Shown: one piece after another, positions 50,482 to 59,131 of the stretch
Position numbering within the stretch: position 1 is the stretch's first letter
Layout: each line of letters begins with the position of its first letter
Assembly (NCBI GenBank): GCA_035463295.1
Contig: DATHTK010000039.1
Coordinates: forward strand, 23,118-87,117
Direction of reading: 5' to 3'
DNA: 64,000 nucleotides
Origin: DATHTK01 sp035463295
GTDB taxonomy: Bacteria; Actinomycetota; Rubrobacteria; Rubrobacterales; Rubrobacteraceae
The notes under the pieces: model-generated
What the model was told of the DNA's origin: nothing
The model's input: the letters and a program-made list of their open reading frames with translations, nothing else
Databases searched by the model: none
Program-made: the position numbers and the translations under genes

Positions 50482-51263
50482 AACAACGTCCAGGCTTGCG
50501 GACGACCCTCGATGATGGCGTGTTGCTGGTCGAGCTGGAGAGGCCCGACCAGCGCAACGCCCTCGACGAGTCGCTGCAACACGAGCTTCTCGAGCTCTTA
50601 CTGGAGGTGGGGCATGAACCCGAGGTGCGCGGTGTCATCCTGACCGGCAGCGGCGATGCCTTCTCCGCCGGAGGCGACCTCTCCCGCTTCGAGAAGGACT
50701 GGAACCTGGCGGAGTTCAGGGCGCACAGCCACGAGCTCACGCGGCTTATCTCCTCCATAGAACGAGTCGAGAAGCCGGTCGTCGCGGCCATCAACGGCCT
50801 CGCGACCGGGGCCGGCACCCAGCTAGCGCTCTCGTGCGACCTGCGGATCGCCTCGGAGAAGGCGCGGTTTCTGTTCCGGGAGGGCATGATCGGCTTTATC
50901 CCCAGCCACGGCGGGTGCGTGCGTCTGGTCAAGCTCGTCGGGCTCGCGCGGGCGCGGGACATACTGCTCGGAGGCGAGGACTTGGACGCACACGAGGCGT
51001 TACGCCACGGGCTCGTTACGGGGGTGGTCCCGCACGAGAAGCTCTTGGACGAGGCGCGGGAGCGCCTTCGGTTCATCTTCAGGCGGGCACCGCAAGCTTA
51101 TGGGCTGGCGAAGCGGCTCTTGCACCTCTCGGCCAGCGTGGACCTCGAGAGCGGCCTCTTCGCGGAGAGCCTGGCGCAGAGCCTGCTTGTCGGGACCGAA
51201 GACCACAAAGAAGGCGTGCGGGCCGCCCGCGAGCGGCGCCGTCCGTCGTTCACGGGGAGGTAG
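50478..51263 (+). CDS. Enoyl-CoA hydratase/isomerase (PaaG/PaaF-like)
   Basis: A 261-aa crotonase-fold enzyme. Oxyanion hole GSGDAFSAGGDLSRFEKDW; the catalytic segment reads FLFREGMIGFIPSHGGCVRL, with the first Glu kept, while the second Glu position reads RARDILLGGEDLDA (Asp for Glu). Loss of one of two glutamates is usual in enoyl-CoA isomerases such as PaaG, which turns a ring epoxide into an oxepin-CoA, so an isomerase role is favoured. It overlaps the preceding mini-gene and is 3 bases from the PaaY-like gene. Confidence 0.85.
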   Translation: MKQRPGLRTTLDDGVLLVELERPDQRNALDESLQHELLELLLEVGHEPEVRGVILTGSGDAFSAGGDLSRFEKDWNLAEFRAHSHELTRLISSIERVEKPVVAAINGLATGAGTQLALSCDLRIASEKARFLFREGMIGFIPSHGGCVRLVKLVGLARARDILLGGEDLDAHEALRHGLVTGVVPHEKLLDEARERLRFIFRRAPQAYGLAKRLLHLSASVDLESGLFAESLAQSLLVGTEDHKEGVRAARERRRPSFTGR

Positions 51264-51266
51264 TGC

Positions 51267-51815
51267 GTGGCCCATATTCTTCCTTTCGAGGACAAAGAGC
51301 CCGAGGTACATCCCGGCGCCTTCGTCGCGCCGACAGCGGTTCTCATCGGAGATGTGAGGGTCGAAGAGGGCGCGAGCGTCTGGTTCGGGGCGGTCTTGCG
51401 GGGCGACTTCAACCGGATCGTCGTCGGCGCCGGGACCAGCGTCCAGGACAACTGCGTTATACACACCAACGAGGACCTGCCGACGACTATCGGGTCGAAC
51501 GTCACCGTCGGTCACCTCTCGTTGTTGGAGGGGTGCGAGATCGGGGACGGAGCCCTGATCGGGATGGGGAGTATCGTGCTCAACCGGGCACGCGTCGGGC
51601 GCAGGGCGATGCTGGCCGCGGGGAGCGTGGTGAAGGAAGGCGGTGAGGTTCCGGACGAGGTCCTGGCCGCAGGGGTGCCTGCTCTGGTCAAGAAGTCTCT
51701 GGAGGGCAGCTCTTCGGAGTGGGTGGAGATGGCCGCCCGCGAGTACCAGGCGCTCAGGCTCAAGTACATGGGTAAGGTAGGGCAGTTGGCGAACGATGGA
51801 GAGGGAGGCGCTTAG
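51267..51815 (+). CDS. PaaY/gamma-carbonic-anhydrase-like hexapeptide protein with altered metal site
   Basis: A 182-aa left-handed beta-helix trimer protein. Hexapeptide repeats run from FVAPTAVLIGDVRVEEGASV to VGRRAMLAAGSVVKEGG. The first two metal ligands are visible in NCVIHTNED and NVTVGHLSLLEGCEIG, but the third His, five residues after the second, is Glu (HLSLLE). In PaaY and methanogen Cam it is His. PaaY acts as a thioesterase that relieves pathway stalling. Length is typical. The change may alter or abolish metal binding. Confidence 0.86.
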   Translation: MAHILPFEDKEPEVHPGAFVAPTAVLIGDVRVEEGASVWFGAVLRGDFNRIVVGAGTSVQDNCVIHTNEDLPTTIGSNVTVGHLSLLEGCEIGDGALIGMGSIVLNRARVGRRAMLAAGSVVKEGGEVPDEVLAAGVPALVKKSLEGSSSEWVEMAAREYQALRLKYMGKVGQLANDGEGGA

Positions 51816-51817
51816 AA

Positions 51818-53263
51818 GTGGCGCAAATACTGATCAACGGTGAACAGACCTCTGCGAAGTCCGGCGAGGAGATGCCGATCGTAAACCCCGCGACGGAGGA
51901 AGAGTTCGAGACCGTCCCGAAGGCCGGGGCGGAGGACGTCGACGCGGCGGTCGCGGCGGCGAAAGAGGCGTTCAAGGAGTGGTCGAAGAAGGATCCCGAC
52001 GACCGGGCGGCGCTGATGCGGGCCGGGATCGCGAAGATCCAGGAGAACTCCAAGGAGATAGCGCAGCTCCTCACTCAGGAGCAAGGCAAGCCGTTCTCCG
52101 AGGCGATGGGAGAGCTGCACCACTTCCTGCACGGCATGAACTACTACGCCGATCTCGCCAGCAAGATCGAGGGTGTCTACGCGAACCTTCCGTCGACGCT
52201 CGGACGGGCCTACGGCATGGTCATCAAGAAGCCGATCGGGGTGTGCGCCGCTATCGTGCCGTACAACTTCCCGCTCACGCTGATGGGGACGAAGCTCGCC
52301 CCCGCGCTCGCCGCGGGCAACACCATCGTGATCAAGCCGGCCAACACCACCCCGCTGGCTACGCTGCGGGTCGCCGAGCTGATGCAGGAGGCGGAGCTTC
52401 CGCCTGGCGTGGTGAACGTCGTTACGGGGCCGGGTAAGGAGGTCGGGGAGGCGCTCGCCGTTCACCCGGACGTCCGAAGGGTCGCTCTCACGGGCAGCAC
52501 GCAGACCGGGCGCAGGATCATGGAGGTCGCGGCGCCGAAGTTCAAGCGCGTCTCGGCCGAGCTGGGCGGCTCGGACCCCGTAATAGTCTTCCCCGACGCG
52601 GACGTCGACGCAGCCGTGCGGGGCATCAACATCGGACGGTTCTTCAACGCGGGTCAGGCGTGCCTCGCGGCCAAGCGGGTCTACGTCTTCGAGGACGTCT
52701 ACGACGAGTTCATGGAGAGCCTCACCAAGAGGGTGGCCCGCTACGAGCTCGGCAACGGCCTGGAGAAAGCCGAAAAGCCCAAGATAAGGATGGGCCCCCT
52801 CAACGCCGCCCGCCACCGCGACGAGCTCGCTGACCAACTAGAGGACGCTGTGGACGGCGGCGCGAAGGTCGCGATAGGCGGGGGCGCCGGTAACGGCAAG
52901 GGCTTCTTCTTCGAGCCGACCGTAATCGAGGACGCCCCGCATGACAGCCGCGTCGGGCAGGAGGAGACCTTCGGGCCGCTGCTCCCGGTGTGGAAGGTGA
53001 ACGACGTGGACGAGGCCATAAGGCTCGCCAACGACTCGCCGTACGGTCTCGGGTCCTCGGTGTACACGCACAACGTGAAGTGGATCAACCGCGCCTCCCA
53101 GGAGATAGAGGCCGGCATGACATGGGTGAACCAGCTCCACTTCGGCTACGACGAGCTTCCCTTCGGCGGCGTGAAGGAGTCCGGCATAGGCCGCGAGCAC
53201 GGCAAGGAGGCCATCGAGCACTACCTGGAGCAGAAGTCCATCGTCGTCGGCGGGCTGGACTAG
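51818..53263 (+). CDS. NAD(P)-dependent aldehyde dehydrogenase
   Basis: A 481-aa aldehyde dehydrogenase paralogous to the one at 39450. GVCAAIVPYNFPLTLMGTKL, LTGSTQTGRRIM, VSAELGGSDPVIVFPDADVD (Glu) and FFNAGQACLAAKRVYVFEDV (Cys) are intact, and it ends LPFGGVKESGIGREHGKEAI. In phenylacetate degradation the aldehyde dehydrogenase activity is part of PaaZ, and in the box pathway it is BoxD. A free enzyme in the epoxidase operon, beside hydratases, could replace either. It is two bases from the PaaY-like gene. Confidence 0.93.
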   Translation: MAQILINGEQTSAKSGEEMPIVNPATEEEFETVPKAGAEDVDAAVAAAKEAFKEWSKKDPDDRAALMRAGIAKIQENSKEIAQLLTQEQGKPFSEAMGELHHFLHGMNYYADLASKIEGVYANLPSTLGRAYGMVIKKPIGVCAAIVPYNFPLTLMGTKLAPALAAGNTIVIKPANTTPLATLRVAELMQEAELPPGVVNVVTGPGKEVGEALAVHPDVRRVALTGSTQTGRRIMEVAAPKFKRVSAELGGSDPVIVFPDADVDAAVRGINIGRFFNAGQACLAAKRVYVFEDVYDEFMESLTKRVARYELGNGLEKAEKPKIRMGPLNAARHRDELADQLEDAVDGGAKVAIGGGAGNGKGFFFEPTVIEDAPHDSRVGQEETFGPLLPVWKVNDVDEAIRLANDSPYGLGSSVYTHNVKWINRASQEIEAGMTWVNQLHFGYDELPFGGVKESGIGREHGKEAIEHYLEQKSIVVGGLD

Positions 53264-53289
53264 GCCGGAGCGGAAGTGAGGGAGGATAC

Positions 53290-54060
53290 ATGGCGGTAGA
53301 GTACAGCAGGGAAGGCAGTATAGGGTACATCACCCTTAACAATCCCCCGGCGAACAGCTACGACCTCTCCTTTATGGAGGATCTGGGCGAGAGCGTGGAC
53401 GCGGCGGCCGCCGACGAAGGGGCGCGGGCGGTCATCTTCCGCAGCGCGAGCGAGCGTTTCTTCTCGGCCGGGGCGGACATCAAGGCGTTCAACGCCAACC
53501 CACCCGAGAAGAACATGGACATGATCCGAACCGCTCACGAGAACCTGGGACGCATAGCCGAGATCCCGAAGGTCTTTATCGCCCAGATACACGCCACCGC
53601 CCTCGGAGGCGGGCTCGAGATGGCACTGGCTTGTGACCTGCGTTTCGGTGCCGAAGGCGAGTATTACCTGGGGCTCCCGGAGGCTACGCTGGGCCTGTTG
53701 CCCGGTAACGGCGGCACCCAGCGCCTGCCACGGCTTATCGGCGTGCCAAAGGCCCTCGACCTGATGATCACCGGGCGCCGGCTCTCTCCATCCGAGGCTC
53801 ACGAACTGGGCATTCTCGACCGGCTGTTCCCGGCGGATCACCTGGAGGAGGAGACGCTGAAGTACGCCGAGAGGCTGGCCGCCGGCGCGGTGGGCGCGAT
53901 AGGTTCCGTGAAGCTCGCAGTGCATCGCGGCATCGACGCGCCGCTGGCGGAGGGACTGCAGATCGAACGCGAGCTGGTGGAGCCCCTGTTTAGCAGCGAG
54001 GAAGCGAAGGAAGGGATCGGAGCGTTCATGGAGAAGCGCAAACCGGAGTTTAGTAGGTAA
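53290..54060 (+). CDS. Enoyl-CoA hydratase
   Basis: A 256-aa crotonase-fold hydratase with the complete active site: ASERFFSAGADIKAFNA, ALGGGLEMALACDLRFGAEG and LPEATLGLLPGNGGTQRLPR with PKALDLMITGRRLSP (second Glu replaced by Asp). Closest in style to FadB/PaaF-type hydratases. ATG 53290 is chosen (GAGGGAGGA ahead), 26 bases after the aldehyde dehydrogenase; the frame is open upstream through that gene but not coding there. Together these two could supply the ring-opening and oxidation functions of PaaZ. Confidence 0.9.
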   Translation: MAVEYSREGSIGYITLNNPPANSYDLSFMEDLGESVDAAAADEGARAVIFRSASERFFSAGADIKAFNANPPEKNMDMIRTAHENLGRIAEIPKVFIAQIHATALGGGLEMALACDLRFGAEGEYYLGLPEATLGLLPGNGGTQRLPRLIGVPKALDLMITGRRLSPSEAHELGILDRLFPADHLEEETLKYAERLAAGAVGAIGSVKLAVHRGIDAPLAEGLQIERELVEPLFSSEEAKEGIGAFMEKRKPEFSR

Positions 54061-54174
54061 GCTGTAACAGCTTGTTCCACTCATGTAGAATGGGAGTAGT
54101 AGTCTATTGCTTTGCACGAGGGGGAGAGACGGCCTTCCCCCTCGGCCAATGCTGCTAACGCGAGGTGCAGAGGC

Positions 54175-54810
54175 GTGACGCAATCAAACAGCCTCATCCG
54201 GGGTTCTGACCGGGATAGAGAGGCGCTGGCGCCGAAGCAGGCGCGTCTGATCCGGTGCGCTTACAAGGTTATGGGCGAGAAGGGCTTGAGCCGCCTCTCA
54301 CTGCAAGACGTGGCCGACGAGGCTGGCGTGAGCAAGGCTATTCTCCCCTACTACTTCGAGTCGAAGCAGAACCTGACCCTTCTGACGATGCGCTGGGTAC
54401 TGGCGCGCGTAGCCCAGCGCATAAACGAGGCCATCGACGAGGTGGACACCGCAGAGGAGAAAGTCTCGGCGATGGTGGACGCCATCTTCGTAAGCCCGGA
54501 ATCCAACCGGAGGTTCTACCTGGTCTTCTTCGACTTCCTGGGCTACGCGGCGCGCAACGACAGGTTCGCCGACGTAGGTGCGACCTTCCACGAGATCTGC
54601 AACGGTCTCTACGCCGAGGTTATCCGGCTCGGGCAGGAGGAGGGAGTCTTCGGCAAGAGGGACGCGAGCGAGGCCGCGACGGTCGTGCGTGCCCTGGTGG
54701 ATGGGCTGTTCACGCAGTGGATACAGGACAAGGACTGGAAGAAGACCCACGCGGAGTGCCGCGAGTTGTGCAAACGCTCCGTGCTGACCTACCTGACCGA
54801 CGGCGCCTAG
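54175..54810 (+). CDS. TetR/AcrR family transcriptional regulator
   Basis: A 211-aa regulator. HTH: RLIRCAYKVMGEKGLSRLSL, QDVADEAGVSKAILPYYFES and KQNLTLLTMRWVLARVAQRI at about residues 21-80. The C-terminal part (FYLVFFDFLGYAARNDRFAD) resembles the ligand pocket of BetI/AcnR-like members. GTG 54175 is taken as start. It follows the hydratase and precedes benE, so it is a good candidate to bind the ACCGTnCGGT-type operators, though the other TetR protein at 33807 is equally possible. Confidence 0.9.
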   Translation: MTQSNSLIRGSDRDREALAPKQARLIRCAYKVMGEKGLSRLSLQDVADEAGVSKAILPYYFESKQNLTLLTMRWVLARVAQRINEAIDEVDTAEEKVSAMVDAIFVSPESNRRFYLVFFDFLGYAARNDRFADVGATFHEICNGLYAEVIRLGQEEGVFGKRDASEAATVVRALVDGLFTQWIQDKDWKKTHAECRELCKRSVLTYLTDGA

Positions 54811-54883
54811 TCTCCGTGAGAGGGGCCGCTCACCACGGCGCCCGGGAACAGGTTAGTCAACAGCCGCCAGGAGAGTATGACCG

Positions 54884-56110
54884 ATGCCACTGACCGGCCC
54901 CGAGCCGCCTAAGGAGATAAGCCGCAACCTGCGGGACTCGTTTCGGTATGTGAGCATCTCTACCGTGGGTGCCGGTTTCGTGGCCTTTCTGCTCGGCGCC
55001 ACGGGGCCCGCGCTCCTCGTCTACCAGGCCGCCACCAACGGCGGGTACCCGGAAGAGGTTATCAACTCCTGGTTCTTCGCGATCTACGTGGGGGGCGGGC
55101 TCCTCAGCCTGCTTCTGGCCTACCTCTACCGCGAGCCTATCTGTGGCGCGTTCCCGATAGCGGGCAGCGCCCTGCTCGTGACGGTGCTCGACAGATACAG
55201 CCTCTCCGAGGCAGTGGGGGCTTTTCTGGTGTCCGGGGCGCTGGTGACGCTCATGGGCTTCTCCGGGATCTTCGATGCCATCATGGAGCACGTGCCCAAC
55301 GAGGTCGTGATGGGCGCGCTCGCCGGCATACTGCTCCACTTCGGGATCGAGGTGTTCGCCGTCCTTCCCGAGCAGCCGGTTCTGATGGGCGCCATGGTCG
55401 CGGCCTACATCGTCGGGTTCCGCTTCATGCGGGCCGTGCCGCCGGTCCTGCTCGCCCTCCTCGTCGGCGTGGCCCTGGCCGGTCTGGTCGGCCGGTTCGA
55501 CCTCGGAGACGTCCGCTTCGCGGTGGCACAGCCGGTGCTGGTCGGACCCTCATTCGACCTCGGCGCGATGTTCTCCATAGCGCTGCCGCTGACCCTGCTG
55601 GCGCTCGCGACCCAGAACGCGCCGGGCATCGGGATACTCTGGGCCAATGGCTACCGGCCGCCGGTCAACGCGATCACGATCTTCAGCGGGGTCGGTTCCG
55701 TCCTGACAGCGCCCCTGGTCGGTAACGGCCTGAACATCGCTGCGCCGATGACCGCCGTCTGCGCCGCACCCGACACGCACCCGGACCCCGCGAGCCGGTA
55801 CGTCGCCACGGTCGCCCAGGGTCTCTTCTTCATAGCGTTCGGCCTCGCGGGGGCCGCCGCGGTCTCCCTTATACGGGCGCTTCCACCCGCCCTGATCGTC
55901 GGCGTCGCGGGCCTGGCGCTGCTGCCCGTCATCCTGCAGGCGCTCCGGCTCTCCGTCGGCCAGTCCCGGCACGCTCTGGCCGCCGGTGTGGCCCTGTTCG
56001 TGGGAGCCTCGAACCTGACCGTGTTCGGCATAAGCTCGGCGTTCTGGGCGATCGTGGCGGGGATCTTGCTCGCTCGCTTCCTCCGGCAAGACCAGAAAGG
56101 AGACTCATGA
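54884..56110 (+). CDS. benE: Benzoate/H+ symporter BenE family transporter
   Basis: A 408-aa membrane protein with about 11-12 helices. LATQNAPGIGILWANGYRPP and VNAITIFSGVGSVLTAPLVG are diagnostic of the BenE family; VCAAPDTHPDPASRYVATVA matches its Ala-Cys-Ala-Gly-Pro-x-x-His-Pro-Asp signature, and VGAGFVAFLLGATGPALLVY is helix 1. It likely imports benzoate or a related acid by proton symport, alongside the AAHS carrier at 37962. Its stop overlaps the ATG of a 25-codon frame (ATGA, 56107-56110). Confidence 0.9.
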   Translation: MPLTGPEPPKEISRNLRDSFRYVSISTVGAGFVAFLLGATGPALLVYQAATNGGYPEEVINSWFFAIYVGGGLLSLLLAYLYREPICGAFPIAGSALLVTVLDRYSLSEAVGAFLVSGALVTLMGFSGIFDAIMEHVPNEVVMGALAGILLHFGIEVFAVLPEQPVLMGAMVAAYIVGFRFMRAVPPVLLALLVGVALAGLVGRFDLGDVRFAVAQPVLVGPSFDLGAMFSIALPLTLLALATQNAPGIGILWANGYRPPVNAITIFSGVGSVLTAPLVGNGLNIAAPMTAVCAAPDTHPDPASRYVATVAQGLFFIAFGLAGAAAVSLIRALPPALIVGVAGLALLPVILQALRLSVGQSRHALAAGVALFVGASNLTVFGISSAFWAIVAGILLARFLRQDQKGDS

Positions 56111-56184
56111 TCTCTCTACTGTTCCGCGAGAGCAGGGTCCTTGTACGTGATCCGGTCGGACCATCTCCTCTGGTGGTCTCATGA
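56107..56184 (+). CDS. Possible 25-aa mini-ORF linking benE and the MBL hydrolase
   Basis: ATG 56107 has AAAGGAG a few bases ahead and overlaps the benE stop (ATGA). The frame of 25 codons ends in a TGA that itself overlaps the ATG of the next gene (ATGA, 56181-56184). The peptide (MISLLFRESRVLV...) has no family. Its likeliest role is translational coupling of the two flanking genes rather than a functional peptide. Confidence 0.4.
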   Translation: MISLLFRESRVLVRDPVGPSPLVVS

Positions 56185-57185
56185 GCGAGGTAGTGCGCCC
56201 CTCGTCCCTCGCCGTGCAGCCGATCGGGGAGGCCTCCCGCGTCCTCGACGGTGTCCACCAGCTGAAGCTACCGGTGCCGTTCCCGCTCAAGTTCGTCGCG
56301 TCGTACCTGGTCGAAGGCGGCGACGGGTGGACGGTCATCGACCCCGGCTTCGACTACCCGCCGGCCCGCGAGGTCTGGGAGGCGGAGGCGGCGCGGATGG
56401 GCCTGGACCTGGACCGGGACGTGAAGAGGATCATCGTGACCCACCTCCACCCGGATCACATAGCTCTCGCGCGCTGGATTCAGGAGCGGAGCGGGGCGCC
56501 GGTGTGGATGCTGGAGGGTGAGATCGCGAACGCCCGGCACGTCTGGGACCCCGCGAGGGGCACCGGGGATTTCGTACGGTACATGATGCGCAACGGCATG
56601 GATCCCGATACGGCGGGGGCGACGGCGGGCACCACGAGGCTCGGCATCCGCATACCCGAGCGCCTCTTCGCCCTCCGACCGGGGGAGGTGATCGAGCTCG
56701 GGGACAGCGAGGCGCGCGTCGTCCACACCCCCGGCCATTCGGATTTCCATTTCGTCCTTCACGACGAGCGCAGACGGCTCCTGTTCGCCGGCGACCACCT
56801 GTTGTTGCACATAACGCCGAACATCGGGCTGTGGACCTACACGGCCCCGCGACCCCTGGAGCGTTACCTCGACTCCATCAGGGGTCTGCGCGGGATGGAG
56901 GTCGACCTCGTCTTCCCGGGGCACGGACCGCTCTTTCACGACCTCGACGGGCGCATCGACGAGCTGGTCCTCCACCACGAGGAGCGTCTCTCGGTGATGC
57001 ACGGGGCATTCGCGGGGGAGCCGGCGACGGCGTTCGAGATCGCTCGCCGGGTCTTCCCGGACGAGCTGAGCGACCACCAGCTCCGCTTCGCGCTCGCCGA
57101 GACGCTCGCCCACCTCGAGTACCTGACGGACGACGGCCGCGCCGAGCGCCTGGACGGTGACGTCATCGCCTACCGCGCCATATAG
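56181..57185 (+). CDS. Metallo-beta-lactamase-fold hydrolase
   Basis: A 334-aa MBL-fold enzyme with the zinc motif IIVTHLHPDHIALARW (HxHxDH, about residues 87-94), then VHTPGHSDFHFVLHDERR (His) and LLFAGDHLLLHI (Asp), and VFPGHGPLFHD (last His). A C-terminal helical domain of about 80 residues (RRVFPDELSDHQLRFALAET) is as seen in glyoxalase II/LACTB2-like members. Substrate unknown; thioesters or lactones are plausible beside aromatic genes. It is coupled to the upstream mini-ORF and lies 3 bases before the adenine deaminase gene. Confidence 0.88.
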   Translation: MSEVVRPSSLAVQPIGEASRVLDGVHQLKLPVPFPLKFVASYLVEGGDGWTVIDPGFDYPPAREVWEAEAARMGLDLDRDVKRIIVTHLHPDHIALARWIQERSGAPVWMLEGEIANARHVWDPARGTGDFVRYMMRNGMDPDTAGATAGTTRLGIRIPERLFALRPGEVIELGDSEARVVHTPGHSDFHFVLHDERRRLLFAGDHLLLHITPNIGLWTYTAPRPLERYLDSIRGLRGMEVDLVFPGHGPLFHDLDGRIDELVLHHEERLSVMHGAFAGEPATAFEIARRVFPDELSDHQLRFALAETLAHLEYLTDDGRAERLDGDVIAYRAI

Positions 57186-57188
57186 ATT

Positions 57189-58958
57189 GTGCTTGCGGAC
57201 TACGAGGATCACCTGAAGCTCATAGAGACGGCGCGCGGCGAGCGTCCCGCCGATCTCTTCTTGCGTGGCGGCACGGTTGCGAACGTTTACTCCGGCGAGC
57301 TGCACGAGGGCAACGTCGCCGTTACGGGGGGACGCATAGCCTACCTCGGCCGGGGAGAGCGCGCGCTCGGGCCAGATACCCGGGTAATCGACGCGAGCGG
57401 CATGATCATCTCTCCGGGGTACATAGAAGCCCACTTCCACCCGTGGGTTCTCTACAACCCGGTGAGCCTCGTCGAGGGCATCCTCCCACTGGGCACGACC
57501 ACGGTCGTCGCCGACAACCTCTTCTTCTACATGCAGATGGGACCGGACGGGTTCGCCGCGATGGCCGATGACCTGCGCGAGCTGCCGCTCCTGTACCTGT
57601 GGATGGCACGCCTGACCTCCCAGGCGAAGTTCCCCGGCGAAGAAGAGATGTTCGCTCTGGATAGAGTCGAGCCCCTGCTTCGGCGCGACGATGTGATCGG
57701 GACGGCCGAGGTCACGCGGTGGCCGGCCCTGGCCGCCGGGGACCCGGCTCTGATCTCCGGCATCCGCGCGGCCAGGACTCTGGGCAAGGTCGTCGACGGT
57801 CACACCGGCGGCGCCTCGGAGGCGCGCCTGCAACCCGTGGCGGCCGCCGGCATAGACGCCGACCACGAGGCGATAAGCAGAGAGGAGGTCCTGAACCGGC
57901 TGCGGCTCGGGATCTGGACGATGCTCCGTAACAGCTCTTTGCGCCCCGATCTGCCCGAGCTCCTGCGCGCGGTCACTGAGGACGGGGTCAGCACGCAACG
58001 CCTCATCATGACGACCGATGGTCCCGCTCCCGAGTTCGCCGCCGAGCAGGGGCTCGTGGACGGGCTCCTCCGCGTCGCGGTCGAGAACGGCGTACCGCCG
58101 TTGCAGGCGCTGCAGATGGTCACCATAAACCCTGCCACTCTGTTCCGGATCGACGGCCAGGTGGGCGGCATAGGAATAGGGCGTCGAGCAGACCTGTTGC
58201 TACTGCCCGACCTCGCATCGTTTCGCCCGGAGACGGTCATTACCCGCGGGCGCGTGGTGGTCGAGAACGGCGAGCTCTGCGTCCCGCTCCCGCGTCTCGA
58301 TTGGGAGAGTTACGGGGGCCGTCCGCGCTTCGACGCCGACCTCGACCTCTCCGACCCCACGCTCTATCCGCTCGGGGCTTCGGAGGAGAGGTTGGAGGTG
58401 CCGGTACTGCGCTTCAGGTCCGCGGTTATCACAGATCGTGGGGACACGCGGGTCGCGACAGAGAACGGCCTCGTCGCTCTGCGCGGTCACGAAGACCTGT
58501 TGCACGCTGCGCTGGTGGATAGGGAGGGGGCTTGGATCTCGCGCGCGCTCGTCTCCGGGTTCGCAGCGAACCTGGAAGGGCTCGCCAGTACGTATAACAC
58601 CACCACCGAGCTTCTGGTCCTCGGTGAGAGCCCGCAGTCTATGGCCCTGGCCGCCGAACGAGTCAGGCAGCTCGACGGCGGCATCGTCGTCGTCGACGGT
58701 GGAGAGGTGGTCTTCGAGCTCGCTCTGCCCATCACCGGCATGATGTCCGATCTGCCGTTCGCCGGGGTTGTCGAGCAGAACAAGAGGCTATCCCGCGTGA
58801 TGGCCGGAGCGGGTTACGAGTATCACGATATCCTCTACACGCTCCTTTTCCTGACGTGCGACTTCCTGCCCGCGGTGCGTCTCACACCGCTGGGTATGCT
58901 AGACGTCAAGTCCTCCGAGGTGCTCGTCCCGACCGAGCAGAGGATGGGGCTCGGGTAG
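57189..58958 (+). CDS. Adenine deaminase (AdeC-type amidohydrolase)
   Basis: A 589-aa enzyme of the adenine deaminase family, converting adenine to hypoxanthine in known members. Metal site: SPGYIEAHFHPWVLYNPVSL (HxH), GTAEVTRWPALAAG (Glu), VDGHTGGASEARLQPVAAAG and IDADHEAISREE (His), RLIMTTDGPAPEF (Asp). The C-terminal domain ends in ELALPITGMMSDLPFAGVVE and LTCDFLPAVRLTPLGMLDV, typical of the family. HFHPW differs from the usual HIHIES in true adenine deaminases, so another aminated ring substrate is possible. GTG 57189, 3 bases after the MBL gene. Confidence 0.83.
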   Translation: MLADYEDHLKLIETARGERPADLFLRGGTVANVYSGELHEGNVAVTGGRIAYLGRGERALGPDTRVIDASGMIISPGYIEAHFHPWVLYNPVSLVEGILPLGTTTVVADNLFFYMQMGPDGFAAMADDLRELPLLYLWMARLTSQAKFPGEEEMFALDRVEPLLRRDDVIGTAEVTRWPALAAGDPALISGIRAARTLGKVVDGHTGGASEARLQPVAAAGIDADHEAISREEVLNRLRLGIWTMLRNSSLRPDLPELLRAVTEDGVSTQRLIMTTDGPAPEFAAEQGLVDGLLRVAVENGVPPLQALQMVTINPATLFRIDGQVGGIGIGRRADLLLLPDLASFRPETVITRGRVVVENGELCVPLPRLDWESYGGRPRFDADLDLSDPTLYPLGASEERLEVPVLRFRSAVITDRGDTRVATENGLVALRGHEDLLHAALVDREGAWISRALVSGFAANLEGLASTYNTTTELLVLGESPQSMALAAERVRQLDGGIVVVDGGEVVFELALPITGMMSDLPFAGVVEQNKRLSRVMAGAGYEYHDILYTLLFLTCDFLPAVRLTPLGMLDVKSSEVLVPTEQRMGLG

Positions 58959-59131
58959 TGACAGAGGGCGGCCAGGCACGGATTTGACCCACGACGGGCA
59001 GAGGAGTATGGGTCGAGCCGGTCCGGCGCTGGACAAAGACGGAGGGTCTCTATCCAGTAGCGGCCCTCGACACTATGCGCCTGACTATTCCACTATCATT
59101 GCCTCGAAATGTAGAGGGGTGAGCAGTAGGC

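Noticed and set aside
56268..57998. Leftward open frame of 576 codons opposite the MBL and adenine deaminase genes
   Set aside because: Antisense shadow of two well-supported genes; low-complexity Arg/Val/Gly-rich translation.
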